A stretch of 64,000 bases of DNA from Corallochytrium limacisporum (GCA_002811645.1 PDIP01000079.1:67885-131884); one strand, 5' to 3'; counted from the first letter of the stretch, positions 20,227-31,785 are shown. The notes: generated by a model not told the origin, from the letters alone. Numbers and translations: made by a program.

Positions 20227-21414
20227 ATGACTTCTTTTGAATCAAAGCAGAACAGGGAGCAACAGCTCCTGGATCTGGCCACTTACGCGGCGTTCCAGGG
20301 AGATGAAGCTACGTTGCAGGAGGAATGCGAGCTGCTGCTTCAGAAGGAGGATTTTATTGCAGTTCTACAGAAGCTTATTGACCGCACCAATGTTTTGTTA
20401 ACCGCTCCTGACAAAGAGGTCGATGGCCTGTTCAACGCAATCAGCTTCCTCATCCGTTCTCTTCCCGAGCAAGACATGAACACCATGGTGCAGACTATTG
20501 CTAAGAAGATGACACAGGAGGGCACCCCTAAAGCGGTTATGTGCGTGAGTGTGCTGGGATCCTTGTTTAATAACCTGCCCCCGGAAGCACCCACTCGCTA
20601 CGATGTGTTTACAGCAATTCTTAAGTTGGCAGCTCGGGCGGGTAAGATCAACATTGTCATTGAACAGGCAGCGCAGTTGCCCAAGTGGTTCAAACAGTGG
20701 AAGAGCACATCGGATCAGCAGAGAGAATTGTACCGTTTGGTGGCCCAGATCCTGGCCGACGCAGGGGAGGACCGCAAAGCGTACGAGTATCGTTTGAAAG
20801 TTTTGGAATGCTATGGGCCCAATGAGGAGATTAAGAAAGAAGAGATCGAGCGTGTTATCGTGGATGCTGTGCGTTTGCCCAATAGCTATGATTTTGAAAA
20901 CATTTTCAGCTTGCCGGCCATTCAGCAAGAAAAGGGACAACCTCTGTACACTCTTCTTGAAGTGTTTACCAACGGTGACTATGAACAGTTCCTGAAGTTC
21001 TACAATGAGAATGGTGCTCTTCTTGAAGGACTGGGTCTGCAGGAGGAGCAATGCAAGGAAAAGATGCGTCTATTGTCCTTTACTCAGGTCTGCGCCAATC
21101 GCACCGTTGTGCCCTACTCTGAGTTAGCTCAGAGCCTGCGCATTGGCGAGGACGAAGTCGAATCCTGGGTGATCCGGGCTGTGCAAAGCGAGATGATCGA
21201 GGCAAACATTGATCAACTCCAGCGCGAGGTCATTATTCTGCGCGTGCAGAATCGTCCGTTCGAAGGTTCTGAATGGGGACAGCTAGTTAACGCGCTCGCA
21301 ACCTGGCAGTCCGGTTTGGATGACATCATTCAGGTCATCCGAAACGCCAAAGAGCAGGCCAAGAAGGAGGAAGAAGACGGACGACGTGGACGCCCCCGTC
21401 GTGACCGTGAATGA
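20227..21414 (+). CDS. EIF3M: Translation initiation factor eIF3 subunit m
   Basis: A 395-aa PCI-domain subunit of the eIF3 complex that helps load mRNA and initiator tRNA on the 40S subunit. The N-terminal two thirds are helical repeats (for example PEDMNTMVQTIAKKM-like helices and LPKWFKQWKSTSDQQRELYRLVAQIL). The PCI/winged-helix part spans about 215-375: MRLLSFTQVCANRTVVPYSELAQSL, EVESWVIRAVQSEMIEANIDQ and VIILRVQNRPFEGSEWGQL are in the family order. A highly charged tail rich in Arg and Glu ends the protein. Length matches animal and fungal eIF3m. The start is the only nearby in-frame ATG. Confidence 0.94.
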   Translation: MTSFESKQNREQQLLDLATYAAFQGDEATLQEECELLLQKEDFIAVLQKLIDRTNVLLTAPDKEVDGLFNAISFLIRSLPEQDMNTMVQTIAKKMTQEGTPKAVMCVSVLGSLFNNLPPEAPTRYDVFTAILKLAARAGKINIVIEQAAQLPKWFKQWKSTSDQQRELYRLVAQILADAGEDRKAYEYRLKVLECYGPNEEIKKEEIERVIVDAVRLPNSYDFENIFSLPAIQQEKGQPLYTLLEVFTNGDYEQFLKFYNENGALLEGLGLQEEQCKEKMRLLSFTQVCANRTVVPYSELAQSLRIGEDEVESWVIRAVQSEMIEANIDQLQREVIILRVQNRPFEGSEWGQLVNALATWQSGLDDIIQVIRNAKEQAKKEEEDGRRGRPRRDRE

Positions 21415-21726
21415 ATCGAACCTTCAGAATAGTATCTCCAACTTCGGTCATCATTATCTTTTCGTAAAGAAGAATTTAGAGCAATTCCTTCAGCAGAAAC
21501 CCACCAGAAAAGAACCGCATCTCATCGTGTGCATTCAACATGTACACTACACATGCAAACATATCACAACATATAGAATTAAATTACCTTCTTTCCCACT
21601 AGGAAGTGTGATGAGAGGTGCAATGTATTTCAGAATGCCGAACATCCCTGTTCCAGTTTCACACAACAAATCTCGTCATGCAAGAGTGTCCGTGAAGTGC
21701 ACGATGTTCTCATCTGCATGATGTAG
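21415..21726. other. Shared 3' region of eIF3m and the MAPEG gene
   Basis: A 312-bp A/T-rich convergent spacer holding two 3' tails. No additional gene is seen. Confidence 0.5.
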
Positions 21727-22257
21727 TCATTTAGCCCCGTGGGCCTCGGCGGCGAAGACCAGGAGCTGAACAGTGAGCATCGTGTTCACGAACCACACCC
21801 CAGAGCGGACAAAACTAACCATTTCGGCAAGGTTTCCAACCTGGGCGACGTACACAACGATGTAAACGGCCCGAGTCAACAGCACCATCCACGAGTAGGC
21901 GTGCACGACAGCTGGGTTGACATTGGTGATGGCACAGGCCAAGATTGCGATACTGAACGGGAGAAAAGCCTCCCAAGAGTTTGCCTGAGCCCACTGGGCA
22001 CGTACGGCACCCTCGGTCATGGGATTCTTTGCAGTTTCCATGCCAAAACGGTGCACGGCGTTGCTAAACTGACCACCAAGGATGGAGAGGACAAGACCAA
22101 AGGCGGCAGCCAAGAATGTGACAGCCCAGTGACCGAGAATGAAGTATAGAAAACTGAAGTCAGCACCGAATCGCTTGACACCAACGTCCACGAACGGGAT
22201 CTCTGTGCCGAACACCGAAATGTTGACGGCAGTGACCGCAGCAGCAGTAGACGACAT
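21727..22257 (-). CDS. MAPEG-family membrane protein
   Basis: A 176-aa integral membrane protein with four hydrophobic segments (about 38-62, 93-112, 116-137 and 150-172). The loop and second segment RAQWAQANSWEAFLPFSIAILAC and the third VVHAYSWMVLLTRAVYIVVYV fit the MAPEG pattern, in which R/xxNxxE and RxxY residues bind glutathione. MAPEG enzymes are membrane glutathione transferases or make eicosanoids. The N-terminal insertion and charged loop (RFGMETAKNPMTEGA) suit this fold. The exact substrate cannot be inferred; a microsomal GST-like role is most likely. Confidence 0.72.
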   Translation of the reverse strand: MSSTAAAVTAVNISVFGTEIPFVDVGVKRFGADFSFLYFILGHWAVTFLAAAFGLVLSILGGQFSNAVHRFGMETAKNPMTEGAVRAQWAQANSWEAFLPFSIAILACAITNVNPAVVHAYSWMVLLTRAVYIVVYVAQVGNLAEMVSFVRSGVWFVNTMLTVQLLVFAAEAHGAK

Positions 22258-23267
22258 GATCTCAGATAGTGATTCAAGAGCACCTAACTATTTGCTAAGA
22301 CTGGCCAAAAAGAAACACATCAAATAGAAGCGGAGATGATCCTGAAGTAGCACTTTCGTTGAGGTGCTGTGCGCTCCATTCTCCACCCCTGGACTGCATC
22401 AACGTAACGTGTCCACGTAATCATGGCCTTTGAGCCAGCTCTTCGAAAAGCATCGCCTCGAATTCCAGCGGAGGCAATCGTCAGTGGCCTATGTTTGAAG
22501 GAGCGAATTATGAACAGTAAACTGGAAACTCCGTAGTCAAATTCCTGCCTGTTCCTGATATGAACATTAGGGACTGTATTTCTTACGGTTGTGGCTCTCA
22601 TGACAGTCGCCCAGATCGGTATGCGTCCGATCTCGTGCGGGTTCGGACAGGCACGGTGCCTTTTGCCGGTCTCACTAATAGCGCAGTCGCCGCCTCTACC
22701 TCACTTGCGCAAATAATACGCCCAGCGGGCCTGGACAGCAAAACAACGGGCAACAAAAATCGGGGGTCTAGTTTTTCTATCTCCGCCAGATATCAACCCA
22801 GTGTTGTGGGCCCCTTCAAGTGAGCACGGTATTGCGTATTAGTACTGGTACTAAATAAATGGGGAAATGGACCCCAGACGTTGGCGTGAAGGATCGGCTG
22901 GTTTCAGAATCAACTGACAGTCTTTTCGGAACGTGACGTGGTGACTCAGGGGCCTATTTTCTGTTTGCACAAGTGTTTCGTTTTGAGCGCGACGGGTTTG
23001 AGTGTGCGGGTGGGTCTCGCGTGTATGCTTACTGGCAAAATGAGACCCCGGAAGAACTGCGTGAGTTATTGCATTCAGTCAACAGTCTGAAAAAGCTATC
23101 TGGATTCACTGATGGTCCTGATGGCGATGGATTAAGACGATGAATTTAATGCTGTTTACATAAGCATACATGACCCCGACTGATACACCCTGTAGAATCT
23201 CCCCGATGCTGATTCAATGAGGCCACCGTGATCTCGCACAGCCTGATTATCGTATGGAACATAGGGC
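22258..23267. other. Spacer between the MAPEG and methyltransferase genes
   Basis: No recognised gene. Two overlapping ATG-started frames are possible small proteins: minus strand 22320-22601 (93 aa, basic) and plus strand 22560-22823 (87 aa). Neither matches a family I know and at most one can be real. The 400 bp before 23268 hold no clear motif. Confidence 0.4.
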
Positions 23268-24653
23268 ATGATTAGAATGAACACAGCCGGTTTGAGACCA
23301 GAGAACGAAGTTCTCAATAATTCAGCACCTCAAAGCGAGATGAGTAAAGAGTTTCAAAAAGTTTTGAATATGATTGATTACAACGTTCTTGGAGAAGGTG
23401 TCGAAAACATCGCCGTCACCATGCGAGTCTATCGTGTAAGACTGGAGCGATTTGAAAGAAGCCTTAGAGCACTACATAGAGTCATGACCAAATCGTTCTA
23501 TAAAATGGCTGGATATCGATCCCGTGAAGACGTGAGAAAGAGGGCTCTACACATGTCGAAAACTCGGGTGTACCAATTAATGAGAGCGGCGACCATGATG
23601 GATCGGTTACGGGACTTTGAGATCCGACCCCATCGAGAAAGGATATACAGGGCACTGTACATTGCCACAAAACGTGGATTGGATGTCGTACGGGGATGGA
23701 GAACAGTGTTGTCTCTCGCAAAAGACGACTTCACCTCTATCTCCGAAAGCTTGGTTCGTGCGACTGCCTCCTCACTGATCAATAATGATATCCTCTGCGC
23801 GGAAGTGCAGGATTTCCGAGACGTGAAGGAGCAGTATGCAGCTCAGAATGCAGAGATGATGCAGAAGATCAAGTCAACTCTCGACGGTTTGAGCAGAGAT
23901 GACGAGATCATCCATGCCGGGTACACCGCTAAACAAGCCAAATTTGAAGAATGGAATACACCGAAATGGTTCGTACAGAAGGTTTCTGACTTTCTCGGTA
24001 AGATCGCCCCTGATCCATGTCAGTATACCAGCGGCCATGTGCCACCAAACTGTGTTTTCAGATGGAATTTCTTCTAACTAGATAATCATACAGCATGGAA
24101 TCCATGGTGCCACGTTCGAGCAACCAAGGTGTTTGGAATGACAAAGGACTACATATTCCTCGATGCCCTGCGCGAAAAATGGATCGTCCCGGAGCCTGGA
24201 ACTGTGTTCATGAACCCTCCAGGTGGTGTAGCACACGGACAGAGCCTAAATGGTCTCTTCTGCAAAAAGCTCCTGGAGACGTTTGACGACCCTACCTGCG
24301 GGCTACGTGAAGCTGTTGTTCTCTTGCCTTGTTCTCCTACTCGAAACTGGTTGCAACCATTAATTCGGGAATTTCCACATGTTTTCTTGGGCCAACAATT
24401 TAAGTTCGAACTGGCACCCTTTGGAAAGCGTTTCGATGAGGACTCCAGGAAGGACCGCGACCAGATGGAAACTGGTCAAGATCCAGTGGGTCGATTGCTG
24501 CTGTATTTGGGCCCTCGCACGACAGACTTCTGCCGAACATTTGGCCCTTTTGGAATCTGTCCTGGATTCAATAGCTGGTCATACGGTCGTGATGGAGATC
24601 AAGATTTTGTCGACTACACCGAATTCGTTTATGAGGAGGTTGCTGTCCCTTAG
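23268..24653 (+). CDS. Phage-type DNA N6-adenine methyltransferase with one probable intron
   Basis: Two frames in the same register, separated by an in-frame TAA at 24075, form one Dam-type methyltransferase. Residues 30-220 are helical and include a segment (about 80-125; VRKRALHMSKTRVYQLMRAA) like the helix-turn-helix regions of bacterial and phage DNA-binding proteins. The catalytic part begins at EWNTPKWFVQKVSDFLGKIAPDP (about 227), continues after the stop with ATKVFGMTKDYIF, VFMNPPGG (motif IV, about 288), REAVVLLPCSPTRNWLQPLI and GRLLLYLGP. This is the phage Dam family order. An intron would remove the stop: 24019-24093 (75 nt, GTCAGT...CTAAC...TCATACAG) keeps the DP motif and gives 436 aa. 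Donors at 23998 (96 nt) and 24052 (42 nt) also keep frame. NPPG lacks the usual aromatic fourth residue. A nonsense-mutated pseudogene is the alternative. Confidence 0.75.
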
Positions 24654-24673
24654 GACCACTACTGTTTCATGTA

Positions 24674-26551
24674 TTACAAATCCTTCCAAAGGTCAAATAC
24701 ATTGCCTTCAACGAAGTCGTTGTTCACCACATTCACCAGGAAGTAGTTCTCAATGACGTCACGTAAGACTTCCTTGCCTATGGACTTGTGTCCCAGGAGG
24801 TCCCACCAATGTGTCTGCCAGATGTGAAACGCTTCATCTTTCCACACATTAAAGCTTTCTGCATCGACGACGGTCGGCTGCAAAATCTCCCGGCCTGGAA
24901 AGACACCCCACGTGACTGCCGTAGTTTCATGATGCTCTTCGTAGTTGGTAAGCCGCTCTCCGGCACGATTGCGGGCATCATACTTGACTACTTGAGAGTT
25001 TCCAATCTTGGAGATGATTGCATCGAGGCGCTGGCGACTACAGAAGAACTCCACGTATGACTTTTGGTAGACTGTACCCCGAGGTGGGCCCCATCCGAAG
25101 TCTGGGTGGCGGGAACCTGCACCGTTGACGGCGGGCTGACTGTTGATGGTCAAATAGCCATGACGGTTCAGGTTCAATAGTTGCTCGATGATGTAGCCCG
25201 CTTCAGTTGTCAAGCTCTCCTCGAGCCATGGCAGGGATCCAAGGTCGCCCTTGAGGAATGCAACGAATACTTCAAAGAGATCATCTTCAGACTCAAGCTT
25301 ATACTTCAGCCATGGGCACTTAGAACGGTCCAGTGAATTGATCAAGTGATGTTCACTGAGGAAACCAAAAGCTGGGCTCCGATTGTCACCCCAGCGACCA
25401 TTTGGAAATTGGTCCCAGCTCTCGGTGCGTAGAATATAAGACTGTGGCCGATTCTGCCAGAAGATCGGACGCACCACCTCGTCCAAGCGATTCTCCTCCA
25501 CAAAGGTTCTTGATCCCTCACCTTGCGCTCCTGGTGTTGGTTGCGGGAGCACCCGACGCCATGGCATAGATTCGACTGAAACACTGTCCGGAATCAGACC
25601 CGCATTCTTTAAAATGGAAACTAGCGGTTTCTCCATATTCATCGTGTAAAAGTGCAAGATGTTGAACCCATGCGCTTGCAATGCTGTAATTATCTTGCCA
25701 ATGATGTCCACTCCGATGGCCTGGACACGCTCGTCATCTGCACCGCTCTGGCGCAGTTGCTCAAGCGTCTCCTCTGGGACCATGGTCTGGCTAAGGCTGG
25801 TGATCCGCGTAAACTGGCGGTACGTAATAATTGGCATGATTCCCGGAATGATGGGTACTTCAATCCCAATCTTGCGACAGTCCGCAGCATATCTGGCAAA
25901 GATGTCAACATCATAGCACAGTTGGCACATGATCAAATCTGCCCCGGCTTCAACCTTCATCTTTAAGTGCTCGAGGTCCTCTTCGTAGCTAGCGCATGAT
26001 GGATGTCCTTCTGGATAGCCCGCGACAGCAACACAAAACAAGTCACCGTACTTCTCCCGAACGAATTTCACAAGATCGCTGGCATAGCGGAACCGTACAT
26101 TGGGGTCTTGTGTCTCTCCCGTGAAGTCTTCCATAGGTGGATCACCACGAAGAACCAGCAGGTTGCGAATGCCGTGGTCCTTGGCAAACTCTAGCGCATC
26201 CAAAACGACGTCTTCTTTCACATTGGTGCAGCAAATGTGCATCAAACACGCCGAATCTGTATGCTCCCGAATGTACTTGCAGATTTCTTTAGTTTTTGGA
26301 ACACCGGATCCGTCGCTGGGCCACGTGACATCAATGAAAAGTGGTCTCAACATACTAAGGCGCTTGATCCGATCCTGCAGGTTGATCATACCCTTATCAG
26401 TCCGCGGTGGAAAGAACTCCATACTGAAGGTACTCCGTGACTTGCTGCCCGCAGCCATGATCACTTTAATCTTCTCATCAGGCTCTTTTTCCTGAGCAGA
26501 GTATAATGCTACAGGAGGGGAGTTACCCCCGTTGTTCTTGCCACCGAGCAT
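24674..26551 (-). CDS. MTHFR: Methylenetetrahydrofolate reductase
   Basis: A 625-aa eukaryotic MTHFR that reduces 5,10-methylene-THF to 5-methyl-THF for methionine synthesis. Residues about 40-340 are the FAD-binding TIM barrel: SMEFFPPRTDKGMINL, DVTWPSDG, LVLRGDPPMEDF, VAGYPEGHPSC, QLCYDVDIF, PGIMPI and GFNILHFYTMNMEKP are in family order. Residues about 370-620 are the regulatory domain that binds S-adenosylmethionine in most eukaryotes, with RTESWDQFPNGRWGDNRSPAFGF and ESEDDLFEVFVAFLKGDLGSLPW. Length and order are normal and there are no introns. It ends only 20 bp from the stop of the convergent methyltransferase gene, so their transcripts almost certainly overlap. Confidence 0.97.
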   Translation of the reverse strand: MLGGKNNGGNSPPVALYSAQEKEPDEKIKVIMAAGSKSRSTFSMEFFPPRTDKGMINLQDRIKRLSMLRPLFIDVTWPSDGSGVPKTKEICKYIREHTDSACLMHICCTNVKEDVVLDALEFAKDHGIRNLLVLRGDPPMEDFTGETQDPNVRFRYASDLVKFVREKYGDLFCVAVAGYPEGHPSCASYEEDLEHLKMKVEAGADLIMCQLCYDVDIFARYAADCRKIGIEVPIIPGIMPIITYRQFTRITSLSQTMVPEETLEQLRQSGADDERVQAIGVDIIGKIITALQAHGFNILHFYTMNMEKPLVSILKNAGLIPDSVSVESMPWRRVLPQPTPGAQGEGSRTFVEENRLDEVVRPIFWQNRPQSYILRTESWDQFPNGRWGDNRSPAFGFLSEHHLINSLDRSKCPWLKYKLESEDDLFEVFVAFLKGDLGSLPWLEESLTTEAGYIIEQLLNLNRHGYLTINSQPAVNGAGSRHPDFGWGPPRGTVYQKSYVEFFCSRQRLDAIISKIGNSQVVKYDARNRAGERLTNYEEHHETTAVTWGVFPGREILQPTVVDAESFNVWKDEAFHIWQTHWWDLLGHKSIGKEVLRDVIENYFLVNVVNNDFVEGNVFDLWKDL

Positions 26552-27902
26552 GGTGGAGGACTTCCTAGTGCTTCCCTACGTTACGCGAACAAGCGTTAGT
26601 GGCAATCTTCAGTGTACCCCTTCAAGTACTCGTACTCGTTCCCGCTGAGGCCATGCAAAATCCCCCTTGGCACCAACCAGCTCTCAGGGGGGTTTGCTTT
26701 ATCGCTAACCCTGGGGTCGGGGATTAGCCGCACTTTCACTATGGTGAAGGGGAAGCTCAGTACTGATATAACCACCGTTAGCTCGTGCTGCAGTGAGCAG
26801 TGGCACTGTCCACTGATGCCACTTTTTCTGAACAGTTTCAGGGGAAGACCGGGGCATGTGAGAGGCTTAAGGCCGAAGAGGGGGCACAGGGGTGATTATC
26901 GCATTCGTTGTGCTGATTAGTGAACAATAAATGTCATATAAAGAATACTGTGCAAAGTAAAGTTCTCTTCAAAGGGACGTATAGAAACGCACAAAATATG
27001 AACATGAAACGAATATTTACCAGATCCAGTTTGCGCATATGGACCTATTTCATTGCATAACGTAATATGTTTAGTATTAAATATGAGAAAAGCCTTCGTC
27101 CCTGGACCTATCAATTCGAGTAGGAAAGCCCCTTCACACCCCGCGTCCCATTCCGTGCCGTGTGTTCCGTAGCCGCGCTCGTCGAAGCCTGGCCGCTGCG
27201 GGATTGGAGCGGCCCGCAGGCTCTCCATTACTGAAGTCGCTCACTTCTCGCTGGCGCGCGCTCTCTCGGTCGGCCCTCTTACCCCCCCTCTCTCTGTGTC
27301 TCTGACCAGCTGCCTTGGTCTCTCCCGAGCCAGGCAGGCCGAAGGCAACTCACTACTCACTGGCCTACCCCCTCGCTCTCCAATCCTGCAGACCCCCTCC
27401 TCGCCTTTGTGTCTCTCTCCCGGAAAGTTGGGAGTGCAGCGCAACCTTCAACCTCCAACTCTCTCTATCTCTCCCCCCCCCCTCCCCGCGTGTGCGGCTG
27501 GGACGTCGTCCCAAGGCCCGGTTAGGGAGGCCCTCGCCTACCCGACTTGGGCGATTCTTTTTGGTCTTGGCCTACACTTTTGTTCCCGAAGCCCCACCCG
27601 GGAAGGGGAGCGAGGTGGGACCCCGCCACTTCCCCCCCCCCCCCCCCCCCCCGGGGGGGGGGGGGCCGGTGGGGGGCCTTGCGTGCTGTTTCTTCTTGAG
27701 GGGTTGCCTATTGAAGAACTTTGGTGAACCGCGGGGCAAACCACCAGCGCCCATACCTGAGCAATGTCCCCAAGAGAAGATGGTAATGTGGATGGGCTCT
27801 GTCGCTAACCCATGTATAACTTTTAGGAATGTTTCTATTGGGTTGTTTCATTTTGGGGCCGCTTGCCCGCAGCGAACACAACTGTGCTCCATCGATGAGC
27901 TC
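26552..27902. other. MTHFR upstream region and low-complexity G/C block
   Basis: The MTHFR leader is followed by about 1 kb without a convincing gene. 27240-27500 is rich in CT and C runs. 27632-27665 is an extreme C/G palindrome (separate entry). Open frames across it are products of the biased composition. Confidence 0.5.
27632..27665. repeat. C21-G13 homopolymer palindrome
   Basis: Twenty-one C followed directly by thirteen G. It is a self-complementary hairpin of pure G/C with possible G-quadruplex or i-motif character. It could also be an assembly join between two homopolymers. Confidence 0.85.
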
Positions 27903-28565
27903 TTAATCCGAAATCTCACCCTCTTCCACATCCCCGTTACCGGCCGCAGCAGAGGCATCGTACAGAACACTTTGCACAACCTCCAAGTCGTGAGGATAGT
28001 ATGGAATCCGGACGCCTCCCTGAAGAGGAACATCGACCTCATCTTCCGTGGGCGGCCTCGTCGCGTGCACGGAGTAGGCCGCTTGTCGCATGACATCGTC
28101 AATGTTCACAGCGTTCTTGTGGCTTCGCTGCATGACAGCCAACCGTACCTTGGCCTCTACCAGCGATTCGCCGAGTCTGAACTCGGCTTTGCTCAGCAGT
28201 TCGGCCATGGCATTCAGTTTATCATCCTGATCTTTGACATACTGTGACAACCGGGTCATTCTTGCGTACTGCTCAGTATGCAGATCGGCCATTTTCGAAA
28301 TTTCTTGCAGCCTCTTCTCTTCTTCAACTACTTTCTCAGTGAGTTCCCTCAGTTGTGTGTCCGACATATTGGTACTTCCCAAGTCAAGATCGTTGGCCCT
28401 GCTGTCTTTGTTTGTTGAGGCCGCAATGGCTTGCAGCAACTGGTGAACATGCATTCTGTAGTTGGCCAGGGACTGTTCCAGCGCGACCCGCGGCGGAATG
28501 TCACCATTTTTCAGGCCCACAATGAGGGCGTCTATAGTACCCTTGCCTTCCGTATTAGATTCCAT
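27903..28565 (-). CDS. MED4: Mediator complex subunit 4
   Basis: About 220 aa, a subunit of the Mediator middle module that relays signals to RNA polymerase II. I chose the ATG at 28565 (MESNTEGK); an in-frame ATG at 28613 would add 16 residues. The central coiled coil (about 60-140) carries QDDKLNAMAELLSKAEFRLGESLVEAKVRLAVMQRSHKNAVNIDDVMRQA in pieces that match the MED4 core. It is followed by the ARRPPT/IPYYPHDLEVVQSVLY segment equivalent to the family's RPYPTDLEMRxGxL motif. The tail is acidic (VEEGEISD). Length is slightly below human MED4. It is divergent from the unknown gene at 29201. Confidence 0.85.
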   Translation of the reverse strand: MESNTEGKGTIDALIVGLKNGDIPPRVALEQSLANYRMHVHQLLQAIAASTNKDSRANDLDLGSTNMSDTQLRELTEKVVEEEKRLQEISKMADLHTEQYARMTRLSQYVKDQDDKLNAMAELLSKAEFRLGESLVEAKVRLAVMQRSHKNAVNIDDVMRQAAYSVHATRPPTEDEVDVPLQGGVRIPYYPHDLEVVQSVLYDASAAAGNGDVEEGEISD

Positions 28566-29200
28566 GGTTCTCTGTGCGCTTAGTTGTGTGAAAATGAAGA
28601 ACTCCTTTGCCATATACAAAGCTACATCACCTATTGTATTTCACCGTTTTCTTATGATTGACTTATGACATCTATTTCACAGACCGGATACTTATTTTCC
28701 GCGAATACAGTTCCGGCATGAATATTCATATCACACATACTCTCATATACTGAATCGAATTGATAGCGCCATAGCCATACGAAATACCCCACATAGACTC
28801 TATGGTCTGACAACTACGGCGGACACGGGTGCTACAGTGGTTCCCGTGCTGTGGCACAGGTGAACAAGCAGCGCAGACGACGATGAAGGAGGGGGGACCT
28901 AGTGTGCTTGCGGAGGTGGCGAGTTACGCGCCTCCCCAAACCCCTTTCACCAAGGCTGTCACAGACCGACCAGTGGGGGGAGTCCAAACGGGAATGAACC
29001 TGTACCCAACAGCAGTAGCATTGTGTCCGCATCAACAGTATAAGTGCAAGTTACGATCAAGAGGCAATTTCTCACCTCAGTGAAAGATAGGTTTATACAC
29101 GAAGAGGCCTCTGGTATGTAAGGAAAATGCGTTTGATCAGTCTGAAACCGGCAGTCTGACGTCGCTCTGTGTTCACGTAACCGAGCACAACGCCAAAAAT
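28566..29200. other. Divergent spacer between MED4 and the gene at 29201
   Basis: 635 bp holding two leaders. An A/T-rich stretch near 28640-28800 may be promoter sequence. No gene is seen. Confidence 0.45.
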
Positions 29201-30293
29201 ATGGACTTTGACATTAATCTGGACAGTGAGGAAGTTGACATTCTCACTATAGCATACAATGCCACCGGATCAAAGACCAGGCTGAATGTAGGTCCTTTGC
29301 GTGCGGAACCTACTGAGATACAGAAGTTTGTGGTCGAAAGAGACTGTGTAGGGCACAGACACCAGAAAAGAACGGGCACCTTTCCAGAGAGCAATCCAGG
29401 CAGTGCGTACAGCGCCCCTTTTTCCTTTGCCGATCAAGGAAACATAAGCAATGGGCCGTCCAAAAAGCCAAACACCCATGTAGCCAACTCGGATTCCCGC
29501 TATTCCACGTCGAAGCACGAAAACCTAGTGAGAGGGCGAGCACCTGTGATAGAACAAGGTATCGCTCGTGCTGTTCACAGCAAACAGCTTCAAGATCTGG
29601 CGAGAGAGAAGGTACCATCCCCTCAAGAACTTTTGGGGCGGATCAAGTTTCTGTCAGACGGATTCTCGACAGGTTTTGCCAACCCAGGTGCGGAAGTCGA
29701 CGATTTGACCGGCTCTCATACAGACATGGATGTCAACGGAACACAAGGAAAAGAAAGTCATGCCTATCACATGGGGTGCTCTCGAAGCAGTGCTGGAGGT
29801 CATTGCCACCCAACTGCAGTGCTCTGTGACTGCCAGCGAGGTCGGACACAGAGCCATGGACGAGCAACAAAATCGCTTACAGAGTCTGATGGATGTTATC
29901 GACCAGCAAATCGCATACATTGCAAGTGACGAGACTGCTCGCCAAGAAGCCCTGAAACGCTTGGTTACTGTCCTTCGTGACGTTGAGTCCCATCGCAGCA
30001 GTCTTCGGCTGTACAACCGTACCCTCGAAGGATTCAGGTCTACCATTGTCGACAGCCAGATTCTGGCGCACTACAGAGCACTCGGTCGAGAAGGATCGGG
30101 AATTTTGGAGATTCGGGACTATGAGCCAAACACAGCCAGGAGCGGTCACTCCCAAGAGACTAATTTGGCGAGTGGTCAGATGTCCACAGCTTCTTCAGAA
30201 CTAAATGATCATTATCTGGCCAACATGAATGATGCTAATGTGATCAGACAGCAGCAGAGACTCTTGCAACAGATCCGGGTTATGCAGGACTGA
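29201..30293 (+). CDS. Unknown coiled-coil protein, split by a frame change
   Basis: I do not recognise this gene. Frame 1 opens with an acidic MDFDINLDSEEVDILT and is coding-like until about 29730. After that a different frame is coding-like to the stop at 30291-30293, with a helical, probably coiled-coil part (ALEAVLEVIATQLQ, QQNRLQSLMDVIDQQIAYI, EALKRLVTVLRDVESHRSSL) and a Gln-rich end. Two explanations fit: an intron at 29612-29723 (112 nt; AAG/GTACCA to TCATACAG), which restores frame exactly and gives 326 aa, or a single-base insertion error near the A-rich stretch at 29742-29757. The proposed intron itself reads as plausible protein, which favours the error. The second frame also has its own ATG at 29730. 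AATAAA signals follow at 30377. Confidence 0.55.
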
Positions 30294-30376
30294 CACAGCA
30301 AACCAACGGCACAACATAAACAGTAGTATTTCTCTTTTGGGATTCGACACGAACCAACTTAACTTCCATTTAATTC

Positions 30377-30386
30377 AATAAATAAA
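30377..30386 (+). terminator. Polyadenylation signal (overlapping AATAAA pair)
   Basis: AATAAATAAA about 84 bp after the stop of the gene at 29201-30293; the usual eukaryotic cleavage signal spacing is plausible. Confidence 0.5.
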
Positions 30387-30479
30387 GCGTGATGAAGGTG
30401 CCCCCGGGCATCCGTACCTTTTCCCGCGGTTGCCTTAAGAACAAACCCCGACAAAAAGACCCCCGGGGGTTTACTGAAT

Positions 30480-31778
<1,299 letters not shown>

Positions 31779-31785
31779 TTAAATA
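31779..31785 (-). promoter_or_regulatory. TATA-like box of polyubiquitin
   Basis: TATTTAA on the minus strand, 88 bp upstream of the ATG; identical to the heptamer upstream of HSP70 at nearly the same distance. Confidence 0.5.

Noticed and set aside
27315-28247. Plus-strand frame of about 310 aa across the C/G palindrome and MED4
   Set aside because: Pro/Gly content comes from homopolymers, and the rest is antisense to MED4.
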